A DNA stretch of 64,000 nucleotides from an uncultured Bacteroidales bacterium (GCA_949297365.1 CASFSL010000005.1:47057-111056); one strand, 5' to 3'. Positions 37,593 to 49,269 are shown, counted from the first letter of the stretch. Numbers and translations are program-made. Notes: generated by a model not told the origin, from the sequence alone.

Positions 37593-38248
37593 CTCTGCGG
37601 CTTTGAGAGTTCGGGATAAGACTCGCACCACTGTGTCAGCGGGCATTCTCCGCATCTGGGATTGCGTGCCGTGCAGGTGTACCGTCCGTGGAGTATCAGC
37701 CAGTGGTGGGATATCGCCCTCTGTTCCACCGGTATGTGACTCTCCAGGTCGGCCTCGACTTTCTCCGGGGTCTTGCCGTGGGACAGACCTAGGCGGTTGG
37801 AGACTCTTAGTACGTGGGTGTCCACGGCGATTACCGGCTTGTCGTAGAGGATGGATGCCACGACATTGGCTGTCTTGCGGCCTACTCCGGGCAGGCTCAT
37901 GAGACTGTCAGTGTCGGACGGAATCACCGAATGGAAGTCGCTGACCAGCCTGCGGGCCATGTCTATCAGGTGGCGGGCCTTGCTGTTGGGGTAGGAGACG
38001 GAGCGGATTAGAGCCAGTACGTCCTCGAAGGCGGCGGAGGCAAGGTCCTCTGGTGCCGGGTATCGCTCAAACAGGGCGGGAGTGACCATATTGACCCGCT
38101 TGTCGGTACACTGGGCCGAGAGGATGACCGAGACTATGAGCTCGTATCCGTTTCTGAAGTGCAGTTCGGACTGCACGGCTGGGCGGTTGGCGGAGAACCA
38201 TTCCAGGATGGCCGCATATTTCTGTCTGAGGGTGAGTTTCTGTGGCAT
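37589..38248 (-). CDS. nth: endonuclease III
   Basis: A 219-residue base-excision-repair glycosylase/lyase for oxidised pyrimidines. The helix-hairpin-helix LPGVGRKTANVVAS has the catalytic Lys, and the catalytic Asp is in AVDTHVLRVSNRLG. The iron-sulphur cluster loop near the C-terminus is C-x6-C-x2-C-x5-C (CTARNPRCGECPLTQWC). Length matches. It lies 12 nt after the FtsE-like gene and overlaps the recombinase start by 4 nt. Confidence 0.96.
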   Translation of the reverse strand: MPQKLTLRQKYAAILEWFSANRPAVQSELHFRNGYELIVSVILSAQCTDKRVNMVTPALFERYPAPEDLASAAFEDVLALIRSVSYPNSKARHLIDMARRLVSDFHSVIPSDTDSLMSLPGVGRKTANVVASILYDKPVIAVDTHVLRVSNRLGLSHGKTPEKVEADLESHIPVEQRAISHHWLILHGRYTCTARNPRCGECPLTQWCESYPELSKPQR

Positions 38249-38260
38249 GGCGGCTGAGGA

Positions 38261-38992
38261 TCAGATGAATTCGGACAAGTCCAGCTCTACGTCGGATTCT
38301 TCCGCTACTTCTGTGCAGGAGAGTTTCTCGCACAGGAATGTCCTGGCCGGATATTTCTCAAAGAGGCTTCTGTTGTGCGTCACCATTATGATTGTAGGAC
38401 TATTCTCGCCTGCATTGATTTTCAACATAAGTTTTATGATCTCTTCGGCGGTGTCTCCGTCTTGATTGCTCGTAGGCTCGTCCGCCAGGATTATCTCCGG
38501 GTTATTGAGCAGTGCCCTTGCAATGGCGACTCTCTGTTTTTCGCCTCCTGACAGGTTGTCCAGTATCTTGTACGCATTGTGTTCCATGCCTACGGCTTCA
38601 AGCACGGCCTCTATCCGCTCATTGATTATTTTGCGGCCTTTCCATCCTGTGGCGCGCAGGACGAAAGCCAGATTGTCGTGGACTGACCTGTCCATGAGAA
38701 GCTGGAAATCCTGAAATATGACTCCCAGTTTTCTCCGCAGGTACGGAATCTGTCGTTTTTTGAGTTTAATCAGATCGAAATCACAGATGAATGCTTTTCC
38801 ATGCCGTATCTCCGTCTCGCCTATCATGGACCGGATGATGGTGGTCTTGCCGCTGCCGACATTTCCGATGATGTAGACGAACTCTCCTCGTCCGATGCTC
38901 ATCGTCATGTCGGATATCACCAGTTTGCCGCTGCTGTTGAAGATGTCGGCGTGCTCAAAATATATTATAGGACGGTCTTTGCTTTCTTCCAT
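38261..38992 (-). CDS. ftsE: FtsE-like ABC transporter ATP-binding protein
   Basis: A 243-residue ATPase of the FtsE/LolD group. Walker A is GNVGSGKTTIIR (residues ~40-51), Q-loop IFQDFQLL, signature LSGGEKQRVAIARA, Walker B IILADEPTSNQD, and switch MVTHNR. With FtsX it would control peptidoglycan hydrolases at division. No ftsX is adjacent, which is common in this phylum. The sequence after the switch (EKLSCTEVAEESDVELDLSE) is a lineage-specific acidic tail. It leads a minus-strand group with nth and the recombinase. Confidence 0.85.
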   Translation of the reverse strand: MEESKDRPIIYFEHADIFNSSGKLVISDMTMSIGRGEFVYIIGNVGSGKTTIIRSMIGETEIRHGKAFICDFDLIKLKKRQIPYLRRKLGVIFQDFQLLMDRSVHDNLAFVLRATGWKGRKIINERIEAVLEAVGMEHNAYKILDNLSGGEKQRVAIARALLNNPEIILADEPTSNQDGDTAEEIIKLMLKINAGENSPTIIMVTHNRSLFEKYPARTFLCEKLSCTEVAEESDVELDLSEFI

Positions 38993-39011
38993 AAGTGGTG
39001 GCTTAACCGTA

Positions 39012-39040
39012 CAAATATATGCAAATAATTGTTACATTTG
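39012..39040. promoter_or_regulatory. divergent ftsE / TPR-gene promoter region
   Basis: Minus-strand TATATTTG (39019-39012) for ftsE and plus-strand TACATTTG (39033-39040) for the TPR gene are 13 bp apart in a 64-bp gap. Neither has TTTG at the expected spacing. Confidence 0.55.
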
Positions 39041-39056
39041 CCCCAAATAGATTAAA

Positions 39057-42000
39057 ATGGTCTGTAAAAGATTTTTAGCGGTTCTTTTTGCCGCAGTGCT
39101 GCTTCTTCGTCCGGTGGCGGCGGAACCCGTCAGCCAGGACAGGAAAGGCTTGGAAAGACGTATGGAAAGGGTCAGGGAACTCTTTGACAATGATATGTAT
39201 GCGGCAGCAAGGGAAGAGATCGCGTCCGTGATGTCGGAATGCTCTCTTTCAGAGGAAGATGAGTCTGCTCTGGCCGCTTATGCCATAATCTGTGATATAA
39301 GGCTGGGTGGTCCCAACCTGGATGCGCTTATGGACGGATATGAATCACAATACAGGTCTTCTCCCGAGTATATGGGGATAAGGCTGATGTATGCCGGCCG
39401 GTATTTTGATAAAGAGGACTATACTGCCGCCCTTGAGATTCTGGAGGGGGTGGATTATTCCCTGCTTTCCAAGAAAGACAAGGAACAGTATCTGTTTCAG
39501 CGTTCCTTCTGTCAGTTGACTCATGGGCAGTTTAAGGATGCGGAGACAGGGTTCTCGACCATACTCAAGGGCAGGCGCGGCAGGTATACGGTGCCGTCCA
39601 CTTATTATATGGGCTATCTGGCGTATCTGAAAAAGGATTTCAGCAAGGCAGTGGAACTGCTCTCCAAGGTGCGGGACGACGGGCATTTCGGAGTGTACTG
39701 CGCTTATTACATGCTGGAATCGGAGTTGATGATGGGAAACTATGATTATGTGGTGGAGCATGGTCCGGCAGTGTCGGAGGCAGTGGACGGGGACCTGAAA
39801 CCCAGAGCGGCGCGGATGATATCGCAGGCATATTACAGGACCGGCAGACCGGAGGAGGCCGGAAAGTGGTTTGAGAGTTATTCGGCGTCAGGCACTGACA
39901 TGACCAGGAAGGATAATTATTATCTGGGCATCATATCCTATTCCGTTCAGTCATATTATGCGGCTATTGACGCATTCTCCAAAGTCATGGCAGAAGGGGA
40001 GGACTCACTGTCCCAGAGTGCGTCCATGCATATAGCCGGTTCGTATCTCAGGCTGAAGAACAAGCATGAGGCGTTGAAATACTACAAGAAGGCCTCTGAG
40101 ATGAACTTTGACGGCTCCGTCAGGGAGGAGTCCTATTTCAACTATGCTAAGCTGGCATTTGACCTCAATTCCGATATAACTGCTTTCCAGGATTATCTGG
40201 AGCTGTGGCCTGAGACGCAGAGGTCGGATGAGATTTATTCCTATATCGCCACTTCTTATCTTCTTTCCAAGAAATACAAGCCAGCCATAGATGCCCTGAA
40301 CAATATCCGCAGGCTGACTCCCGAGATGGATATGAATCTTCAGAAGGCGGCTTTCCTGAGGGGACTGGAACTGTTTGAGCGGGGTTCATACGCCGGAGCG
40401 GACACTGATTTCAGGATAGCTCTCAGGCATTCGTCTTACAATCAGTCATTGGCTCTTCTGACACGTTTCTGGCTCGCAGAGACCTGCTACAGGGCTGGAA
40501 ATCTGAATGAGGCCGTAAGTCTGTATGAGGAACTTTGTCAGAATGCGCGCTTCGCCGGCTTCAAGGAGTATCCGCTGGCCCTTTTCGGACTGGGCTACTG
40601 TTATTATGCGGAAAAGAACTACACTGTCGCCATGGAGTGGTTCCACAAGTTCCTGGAGCAGCATGTCTCCGATATGGACCTGATAATCGAGGCAAGGCTC
40701 AGGATAGGAGACGCGCTGTTCATGATGCGCGACTATGTCGGGGCGGCGTCTGTCTACGGGGAGGTGTCGATGATGGATTATCAGCCCGGTTCGTTGGTAT
40801 ATGCGGCGTATCAGTGTGCGGTGTCCTGCGGCCTGGCTGACGACGTGGACAGGAAGATAAGTATGCTGGAGGGTATTGTGGACAGAAGGGACATCTCTCC
40901 GCTTTATTCGAAGGCGGTGTATGAACTCGGCCGTACATACGTGCAGGAGGGTATGACGGAAAAGGCTGAACGGACTTTTAAGTACTTGCTCAATGATATA
41001 GCTGATCCTCTTTATGAGAGCCGGTCTCTTCTGGAACTCGGTATGCTCTGCTCCAATGCCGGCGACTATGATGAGGCACTGGAGTATCTTACCAGGATAG
41101 TGGAGGAGATGCCGCTGTCTGAGGATACCGATAATGCTCTGGCGGCCATCGAGAGCATCTATACCGTGCTGAACAGGCCGGAGGAGTATTTTGCCTATCT
41201 GGACCGTATCGGCATGTCTGCGGTGAAGACTCCGGATGAGAAGGAGCTGATGATCTTCAATGCCGCCGAGCAGGTGTATCTTGCAGGTGACTACAGTGCG
41301 GCCGAGAGCAGTCTCCGGAATTTCGTGAGCCAGTATCCCGACGGTCAGAAGACTCCGCTGGCCTGGTTCTATATCGGTGAGTCTCTCAACGCTCTGGACA
41401 GGAAGGAGGAGGCGGCGTCCGCTTATCTGGAGGTTATGGATAAGGGAGAGGGCTCGTTCGTGGAGCTGTCCACTCTGCAGTATGCACGGATATGCTACAG
41501 TCTGGAAAGGTATGCTCAGGCGGCATCGGCGTATGAGTCGCTGTATGATATCGCCAGGTTGGAAAATAACCGTACGGAGGCCCTGCTCGGGCTGATGTCG
41601 TCGTATTTCCGGGACAGCAAGTACAATGCGGCCATAGATGCTGCGTCAAGAGTCATGGGGCTTCAGGGCCTGAAGGACACGGACCGCATGACGGCTCAGT
41701 ACATAATGGCCAAGTCCTGCCTGAAGCTGGGACGAAGGTCAGATGCCCTGCCGCTGCTGGAGGCTCTGTCGGGCAATGTGTTTACTTCCCAGGGTGCAGA
41801 GGCGGCATATCTGCTGATACAGGACACCTACGATGCGGGAGATTTCGAAGAGGTGGAGAACATGGTCTATGCCCTGTCGGATTCGAAGACGGACCAGATG
41901 TACTGGCTGGCCAGGAGCTTTATAGTCCTGGGAGACTCTTTTGCGGAGAGGGAGGACTGGGCTCAGGCCCGCGCGACATTCCAGAGCATCCTGGACGGAT

Positions 42001-42080
42001 ATGAGCCGGAGGATGCGAGGGATGATGTGCTTGATCAGGTGAATATGAGAATGGAAAGGCTAAATAAGATAGAAGAATGA
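39057..42080 (+). CDS. large exported TPR protein
   Basis: A 1007-residue protein with a signal peptide (cleaved near VAA-EPVS, residue ~22) and TPR or TPR-like helix pairs over almost the whole length, with repeat hallmarks such as AYYRTGRPEEAGKWFESY, FWLAETCYRAGNLNEAVSLY, ALFGLGYCYYAEKNYTVAMEWF and TRIVEEMPLSEDTDNALAA. No catalytic or membrane domain is seen. It is probably a periplasmic scaffold. It overlaps the start of the following barrel gene by 4 nt, so the two proteins likely form a complex at the outer membrane. This pair is recurrent in Bacteroidales, but I know of no settled function. Confidence 0.82.
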   Translation: MVCKRFLAVLFAAVLLLRPVAAEPVSQDRKGLERRMERVRELFDNDMYAAAREEIASVMSECSLSEEDESALAAYAIICDIRLGGPNLDALMDGYESQYRSSPEYMGIRLMYAGRYFDKEDYTAALEILEGVDYSLLSKKDKEQYLFQRSFCQLTHGQFKDAETGFSTILKGRRGRYTVPSTYYMGYLAYLKKDFSKAVELLSKVRDDGHFGVYCAYYMLESELMMGNYDYVVEHGPAVSEAVDGDLKPRAARMISQAYYRTGRPEEAGKWFESYSASGTDMTRKDNYYLGIISYSVQSYYAAIDAFSKVMAEGEDSLSQSASMHIAGSYLRLKNKHEALKYYKKASEMNFDGSVREESYFNYAKLAFDLNSDITAFQDYLELWPETQRSDEIYSYIATSYLLSKKYKPAIDALNNIRRLTPEMDMNLQKAAFLRGLELFERGSYAGADTDFRIALRHSSYNQSLALLTRFWLAETCYRAGNLNEAVSLYEELCQNARFAGFKEYPLALFGLGYCYYAEKNYTVAMEWFHKFLEQHVSDMDLIIEARLRIGDALFMMRDYVGAASVYGEVSMMDYQPGSLVYAAYQCAVSCGLADDVDRKISMLEGIVDRRDISPLYSKAVYELGRTYVQEGMTEKAERTFKYLLNDIADPLYESRSLLELGMLCSNAGDYDEALEYLTRIVEEMPLSEDTDNALAAIESIYTVLNRPEEYFAYLDRIGMSAVKTPDEKELMIFNAAEQVYLAGDYSAAESSLRNFVSQYPDGQKTPLAWFYIGESLNALDRKEEAASAYLEVMDKGEGSFVELSTLQYARICYSLERYAQAASAYESLYDIARLENNRTEALLGLMSSYFRDSKYNAAIDAASRVMGLQGLKDTDRMTAQYIMAKSCLKLGRRSDALPLLEALSGNVFTSQGAEAAYLLIQDTYDAGDFEEVENMVYALSDSKTDQMYWLARSFIVLGDSFAEREDWAQARATFQSILDGYEPEDARDDVLDQVNMRMERLNKIEE

Positions 42081-43762
42081 TGCGTAGGACATATATAATA
42101 TCAATGCTGCTGGTGCTCGCGGCCGCTTTGCCTGTACGGGCCCAGAATGAGATCAGTCAGGCAGTGGAGGTGGAGCGGGATTACGAGGGGGCTGTGATGG
42201 ACGTGGTGAAGTCTCCGATAGAGTCTGCCGTAGACGATTCTCTGCTGAATTTCAAGTTGAATCTTGACTATACGGCTTTTTACAGCCCGTACCGGGACCT
42301 GTATGACTTTTCTCCTGTTCTCACTGCCGGCCCCAAGGCGGAGGGGAAGGTGGTCTATCCGTGGCTTTATGCGAGAGTCGCCGCTGCATATCCGTGGACT
42401 CCGTCGGCAGACCTGTATATAACTCCTCGTTTCGGAGAAAGGTTCTCCATGGGCCTTTATCTCAACCATGATTCGTATTGGGGGCAAGTGCCTCAGGCAG
42501 TGTATGCCGGCAGTGTGATGACCTATCCCGGCCACAAGGTCAACGGTGACAGGATGAAGAACAGAGGCGGGCTCTTCATGGGTTACCGCTGGACAAAAGG
42601 TGAGGTGAATCTGGATGCATCGTATACCGGAAGCATGTATGCGCTTGCTCCTGCGGACGGATATTCCGGGGCAACGGTATACAATCAGTTTGAGCATCTT
42701 AAAGCGTCCCTGCGTGTGCGTTCTACGAATCCGGATCCAAATTCCTTTTACTACAATGCCGCTCTGGGGTACCGTTATTTCAATGACCGTCACGGTGTGC
42801 TGGAGCATCTGGTGGATGCGGATGTCTCTTTGGGGGTGACGATTAAGGGAGAGCACAGGCTTTACGTGACGTTTGGCGGTACATCCACCGGCGTTACGGT
42901 CGGCAATACATTCCCGTCCCGGGGCATCTGGAAGGTCTCACCCGTGTACACATGGGAGAGGGACAGGTGGAGGATCCGGGCAGGACTGGCATTTTCTTCA
43001 GTCTACGGTGACTGCACCCGTAAGGACGGCGGCGGTTTCCTGATATATCCGGATGCGTCAGTGAGTTTCGAGGCGGCCCGCAATGCCCTGTGGCTGTATC
43101 TGAAAGCCTCAGGTGACAACAAACTGTATACGCGCTACGACCTTTTCTCCCTCAATCCGTGGATGGAGGACAGCGGAAGAGCATACCAGTCAGCCGTGCC
43201 GGTTTCAGCCGAGTTCGGATTGAACGGACTGGTCCGGGACCGCTTTTCATACAGTCTGGGGATAAATTATTCCATGCTCAGCAACAGCCTGTCGTTTATG
43301 GCGCAGTCCTACAGGAATTCCTGGACTCAGATGGTGAATCGGACAGATTCGCACATGTTCGGAATTACCGGAATGCTGAAGTGGCAGTCTCCCTCTTTTC
43401 TTGCCCGGGCTGAGTTCAACTACCGCGGTTTCTCCAACTGGGAAGCGGCGCTGATGACCCCTGCCTTTGACGTGGACGCAGTGCTGGAGTATAACCTAAG
43501 GCACCGGCTTTTCATCCGGGCGGACTGTTATTTCCGCACGTCAACCACCGGGTGGAGTGCGGTTGCGGTTCCCGACACGAAGGCCACAGCCTACCGGGTG
43601 CCTGCATTCGTGGATGTGGGCTTGAGGATCTCCTACGCGGTCAATACCCGCCTGATGGTTTTTGTGGAGGGCAATAATCTGGCAAACAGTAAGATGCAGT
43701 ATTTCTTGAATTATGTTGAGCCCGGAATCAATTTCGGGGCCGGCATTTGCTTCAAATTATGA
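42077..43762 (+). CDS. TonB-receptor-like outer-membrane barrel protein
   Basis: A 561-residue outer-membrane protein. The signal peptide is cleaved near PVRA-QNEIS (residue ~22). The mature chain is a series of amphipathic strands with aromatic girdles (LDYTAFYSPYRDLYDF, MGLYLNHDSYWGQ, FNYRGFSNWEAAL) and ends with a strand typical of TonB-dependent barrels (VEGNNLANSKMQYF, then NFGAGICFKL). No plug domain precedes it, so it is not a normal TonB-dependent receptor. It is translationally coupled to the TPR gene. Function unknown. Confidence 0.75.
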   Translation: MMRRTYIISMLLVLAAALPVRAQNEISQAVEVERDYEGAVMDVVKSPIESAVDDSLLNFKLNLDYTAFYSPYRDLYDFSPVLTAGPKAEGKVVYPWLYARVAAAYPWTPSADLYITPRFGERFSMGLYLNHDSYWGQVPQAVYAGSVMTYPGHKVNGDRMKNRGGLFMGYRWTKGEVNLDASYTGSMYALAPADGYSGATVYNQFEHLKASLRVRSTNPDPNSFYYNAALGYRYFNDRHGVLEHLVDADVSLGVTIKGEHRLYVTFGGTSTGVTVGNTFPSRGIWKVSPVYTWERDRWRIRAGLAFSSVYGDCTRKDGGGFLIYPDASVSFEAARNALWLYLKASGDNKLYTRYDLFSLNPWMEDSGRAYQSAVPVSAEFGLNGLVRDRFSYSLGINYSMLSNSLSFMAQSYRNSWTQMVNRTDSHMFGITGMLKWQSPSFLARAEFNYRGFSNWEAALMTPAFDVDAVLEYNLRHRLFIRADCYFRTSTTGWSAVAVPDTKATAYRVPAFVDVGLRISYAVNTRLMVFVEGNNLANSKMQYFLNYVEPGINFGAGICFKL

Positions 43763-43779
43763 GATTTTTTGTATCTTTG
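43746..43779 (+). promoter_or_regulatory. promoter of gyrB
   Basis: TTTG at 43746-43749, 22 bp, TATCTTTG at 43772-43779; the spacing is slightly longer than usual. The -33 part lies in the last codons of the barrel gene. Confidence 0.65.
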
Positions 43780-43799
43780 TTCGTTTTAAATAATATTGA

Positions 43800-45806
<2,007 letters not shown>

Positions 45807-45824
45807 ATTTTTAAATTACCAGAT

Positions 45825-47084
45825 ATGGATATTTTTGAAAGAATAAACAAGGACGAGGGAGGTCCTCTCGGACAGTACCGCGCAAGAGGTCACGGATATT
45901 TCACATTTCCCAAACTGGAGGGCGAGATAGCTCCCAGAATGAGATTCAACGGTCATGAGGTTCTCTGCTGGAGTCTCAACAACTATCTCGGACTGGCCAA
46001 CCATCCCGAGATCCGCAAAATAGACGCTGAGGCCGCGGCCCGCTGGGGTCTTGCCTATCCCATGGGCTCCAGGATGATGTCCGGACAGACGGCCCTTCAC
46101 GAGAGACTGGAGAGAGAACTCGCCGAGTTTGAGCAGAAAGAGGACGCTTTCCTCTTCAATTTCGGATATCAGGGCATCGTTTCCACTATCGATGCTCTTG
46201 TGAACCGTCACGACGTGATTGTTTACGACTCTGAGGCCCATGCCTGCCTCATCGACGGCTGCCGTCTGCACATGGGCAAGAGGATGGTGTATCCGCACAA
46301 TGATATCGAGAAGTGCGAGAAGACCATCCAGCGCGCTCTCAAGGTCTGCGAGGAGACCGGCGGCGGTGTGCTGCTGATTACCGAGGGAGTATACGGTATG
46401 ACCGGTGCTCTCGGCATTCTGGACCAGATAGTGGCCCTTAAGAAGAAATACCAGTTCCGTATCCTGATTGACGACGCGCACGGCTTCGGTGTGATGGGCC
46501 CTCACGGCCGCGGAACATCCGAGCACTTCGGTGTGATGGACGGTATCGACCTGTATATCGGAGCATACGCCAAGTCGATGGCCATCATCGGCGGCTTTGT
46601 GGCCGGCCCTAAGTCCATCATCAACTATCTCCGCTACAACCTCCGTTCCCAGATCTACGCCAAGTCCCTGCCGATGCCTATCGTGGAGGGCTGCCTGAAG
46701 AGGCTGGAGATTATCCGCGGGCCGGAAGGCGACCGTCTGCGCGAGAAGCTCTGGACTGTCACTCGTGCCCTGCAGAACGGATTCCGCGAGAGGGGCTTTG
46801 ACATCGGACTTGCCCAGGCCTGCGTTACGCCTGTGTTCATCCACGGTACTGTGCCCCAGGCCACCAATATGCTCGTGGATCTCAGGGAGAACTACAACCT
46901 GTTCTGCTCAGTGGTCGTATATCCCGTCGTGCCTAAGGGCGTGATTATGTTCAGGATCATTCCCACCGCAGCTCACTCGCTGGAAGATGTTGAGTACACT
47001 CTCAACGCATTCTCCGAGGCCAAGAAGAAACTCGATGCCGGAGAATATGACGGAGACAATATCCAGGACAGGGCCATAATGTAG
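45825..47084 (+). CDS. alpha-oxoamine synthase-family PLP enzyme (serine palmitoyltransferase-like)
   Basis: A 419-residue fold-type I PLP enzyme that would condense an amino acid with an acyl-CoA. Motifs include NNYLGLANHPEI, GSRMMSGQTALHERLE, the substrate-binding region YDSEAHACLIDGCRLH, IDDAHGFGVMGPHGRG, and the PLP-binding Lys in GAYAKSMAIIGGFVAG. The family contains serine palmitoyltransferase, KBL (glycine C-acetyltransferase), BioF and HemA. The stretch NYLRYNLRSQIYAKSLPMP resembles bacterial serine palmitoyltransferases, and Bacteroidales make sphingolipids, so this is the favoured reading; KBL is the main alternative. No sphingolipid genes are adjacent. Confidence 0.78.
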   Translation: MDIFERINKDEGGPLGQYRARGHGYFTFPKLEGEIAPRMRFNGHEVLCWSLNNYLGLANHPEIRKIDAEAAARWGLAYPMGSRMMSGQTALHERLERELAEFEQKEDAFLFNFGYQGIVSTIDALVNRHDVIVYDSEAHACLIDGCRLHMGKRMVYPHNDIEKCEKTIQRALKVCEETGGGVLLITEGVYGMTGALGILDQIVALKKKYQFRILIDDAHGFGVMGPHGRGTSEHFGVMDGIDLYIGAYAKSMAIIGGFVAGPKSIINYLRYNLRSQIYAKSLPMPIVEGCLKRLEIIRGPEGDRLREKLWTVTRALQNGFRERGFDIGLAQACVTPVFIHGTVPQATNMLVDLRENYNLFCSVVVYPVVPKGVIMFRIIPTAAHSLEDVEYTLNAFSEAKKKLDAGEYDGDNIQDRAIM

Positions 47085-47133
47085 CATGTCCCTGATGTAC
47101 CGCAACCAACGGTACAAGTAACCTGATAAGGCC

Positions 47134-47184
47134 GACCCAAAAGGGTAATTTCTGCGTTACGCTTGAAATTTCTCCTTTTGGGTC
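47134..47184. repeat. large palindromic element (REP-like)
   Basis: Outer arms GACCCAAAAGG (47134-47144) and CCTTTTGGGTC (47174-47184) are perfect. Inner pairs AATTTC/GAAATT and GCGT/ACGC continue the stem with small bulges, so the 51-nt unit forms one long hairpin. There is no T tail on either strand, so it is not an ordinary terminator. Confidence 0.65.
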
Positions 47185-47212
47185 ACCCTATAGTTATATT
47201 AAAAACAGTCAG

Positions 47213-49243
47213 ATGGAACAACACAATTTTCTTAGAGATCCGAAGATATACCTTTCGCTTCTGATAGTGCTGGTCGTGACCGTCCTGCTGTTCCCTGAGG
47301 AGGGAAAGTTCAAGTACAACTATCAGAAAGGCCGTCCGTGGGTATATGAGACGCTGCTGTCCCCCATAGATTTTCCCATACTCAAGACAGATCAGGAACT
47401 GCTGAGGGAAAAGGAGGAGAAGGCTTCCGAGGTGATACCGTACTTTGATTACGACAACACTGTCGCCAACCTTCAGATACGGCGTCTGCGCACGCTGCAC
47501 GGCAAGAACGGGATTGACGACCACGTGCTGTATTATATCATGGAGTCCCTGTACAATATCTACACCGTGGGTATATTGCCGCCGATGGACAATATGTCTA
47601 CTGTGGGCACGATAGTGGTGCAGACGGACAAACGGGCACAGGAAAGACCTATAGCAGAGGTATATACTCCGAAGAAGGCCGAAGGCTACATGAAGTATTA
47701 TCTTTCAGTCAGCTTCCCGTCTTACGACGCTGATTCCCTGTACGCGGCCTATCATGTCTCCGAGTATATAGTTCCCAATCTGACGTATGACCAGGACAAG
47801 ACCAACCTGTTTCACAAGGAGGCTGTGGACTATATCTCCCCGACAAAGGGTATGGTCTACGCCGGTCAGCTGATTGTCTCCGAAGGGGAGATTGTCACAG
47901 CCGAGATTGAGCAGCTGCTGGACTCGTTCAAGCAGGAGTACGAGTTGACTTACGGATATGCTGAGTCCGTATTCGGAGTCGGAGTCGGGCATTTTATACT
48001 GTGCCTGCTCATAGCGGCTTCCCTGTTCGCCGTAGTGTACTATACCAAGAAGGATGTCCTGGAGAAACGCAAGACATTCTATTTTATCCTGACGCTGTAC
48101 GTGCTGATGTTTGTGCTGACGGTCATTATACGCGGATTCAATCCCGATTACCTCTTCATAGTGCCTTATTCCGTGTTCGCGATATATCTGACGATGTTCT
48201 TCAAGAGCAGATATGTGTTCCCGCTGTATGCGGTGATGCTTCTGCCGCTCATGCTGCAGACGGGCAGCGGAGTACAGCTCTATTTCATGAACCTGGCGGG
48301 AGGTATCATCTCGATTATCTCGTTCAAATATTTCAACAAGGGCTGGTCGCAGTTCCTCAATTCGCTGTTCATATTTCTCGGTCTATTCCTTACCTACATG
48401 GGATTCCTTCTGTCCGGAGACGGAACGCTCTCGCTGTTTGACGGAAGAGAGGTGTTCAGACTGGTTGTCAATTCTCTCCTGGTAATAGCGGCTTATCCGG
48501 TGGCGTTTATTTTCGAGAGACTGTTCTCGTTGGTATCGCATTTCCGTCTGGTGGATCTGTCGGACACCAATGTCAAGCTGCTCCGGGAACTGGCTCAGAA
48601 AGCCCCCGGTACTTTCCAGCACTCTCTTCAGGTGGCCAATCTGGCATCGGAGGCGGCCCGCGAGATAGGAGCCGACATGACACTGGCCAGAGTGGGCGCA
48701 CTGTATCATGATATCGGGAAGATGAAGAATCCGCAGTGCTTTGTGGAGAATGCTCCGGCCGGATTCAATTATCACAAGGGACTGTCGCCGGAAGAAAGTG
48801 CCCAGCAGATAATCCGTCACGTGGATGACGGTGTGGACATAGCCCGCAGGCACAAGCTGCCGGAGGTGGTGATTGACTTTATCCGCACCCACCATGCCCG
48901 TTCGCTGACATTCTATTTCTACGCTCAGTACTGCAATGCCGGAGGAGACCCTGAGAACAAGGAACCGTTTATGTATCACGGTGATCTGCCCAGGAGCAAG
49001 GAGCAGGTCATAGTGCTGATGGCGGACGCTGTGGAGGCGGCATCCCGCTCGTTGAAGGATTATACGCCGGAGAGTATCTCGAACCTGGTGGATTCGATAA
49101 CCGGCAAGCGTCTGTCTGACTCCCAGCTGGTTGAGGCTGATATATCGATAAAGGACATCGAGATCGTCAAGAGGATGTTCAAGGAGCGTCTGGAGCAGGT
49201 GTATCATGAGCGCATTGCCTATCCGACGATTAAAAAATCTTGA
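47213..49243 (+). CDS. PgpH-like 7TM-HD phosphohydrolase
   Basis: A 676-residue membrane protein of the 7TMR-HD family, whose PgpH members degrade cyclic di-AMP. It has an N-terminal membrane segment (residues ~15-30), an extracytoplasmic 7TMR-HDED domain (~35-255), seven membrane segments (~260-450), then a cytoplasmic HD domain with HSLQVANLASEAA, GALYHDIGKMKNPQ (the HD pair), IIRHVDDGVDIARRH and FIRTHHA. Domain order and length agree with the family. A 129-bp gap with a palindrome precedes it; the tmRNA promoter begins at its stop codon. Confidence 0.88.
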   Translation: MEQHNFLRDPKIYLSLLIVLVVTVLLFPEEGKFKYNYQKGRPWVYETLLSPIDFPILKTDQELLREKEEKASEVIPYFDYDNTVANLQIRRLRTLHGKNGIDDHVLYYIMESLYNIYTVGILPPMDNMSTVGTIVVQTDKRAQERPIAEVYTPKKAEGYMKYYLSVSFPSYDADSLYAAYHVSEYIVPNLTYDQDKTNLFHKEAVDYISPTKGMVYAGQLIVSEGEIVTAEIEQLLDSFKQEYELTYGYAESVFGVGVGHFILCLLIAASLFAVVYYTKKDVLEKRKTFYFILTLYVLMFVLTVIIRGFNPDYLFIVPYSVFAIYLTMFFKSRYVFPLYAVMLLPLMLQTGSGVQLYFMNLAGGIISIISFKYFNKGWSQFLNSLFIFLGLFLTYMGFLLSGDGTLSLFDGREVFRLVVNSLLVIAAYPVAFIFERLFSLVSHFRLVDLSDTNVKLLRELAQKAPGTFQHSLQVANLASEAAREIGADMTLARVGALYHDIGKMKNPQCFVENAPAGFNYHKGLSPEESAQQIIRHVDDGVDIARRHKLPEVVIDFIRTHHARSLTFYFYAQYCNAGGDPENKEPFMYHGDLPRSKEQVIVLMADAVEAASRSLKDYTPESISNLVDSITGKRLSDSQLVEADISIKDIEIVKRMFKERLEQVYHERIAYPTIKKS

Positions 49244-49269
49244 TTCGGTACGTTTTTTGCGTATCTTTG
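49240..49269 (+). promoter_or_regulatory. promoter of tmRNA
   Basis: TTG at 49240-49242 with 19 bp to TATCTTTG at 49262-49269, overlapping the end of the PgpH-like gene and 11 bp before the mature tmRNA 5' end. Confidence 0.75.
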
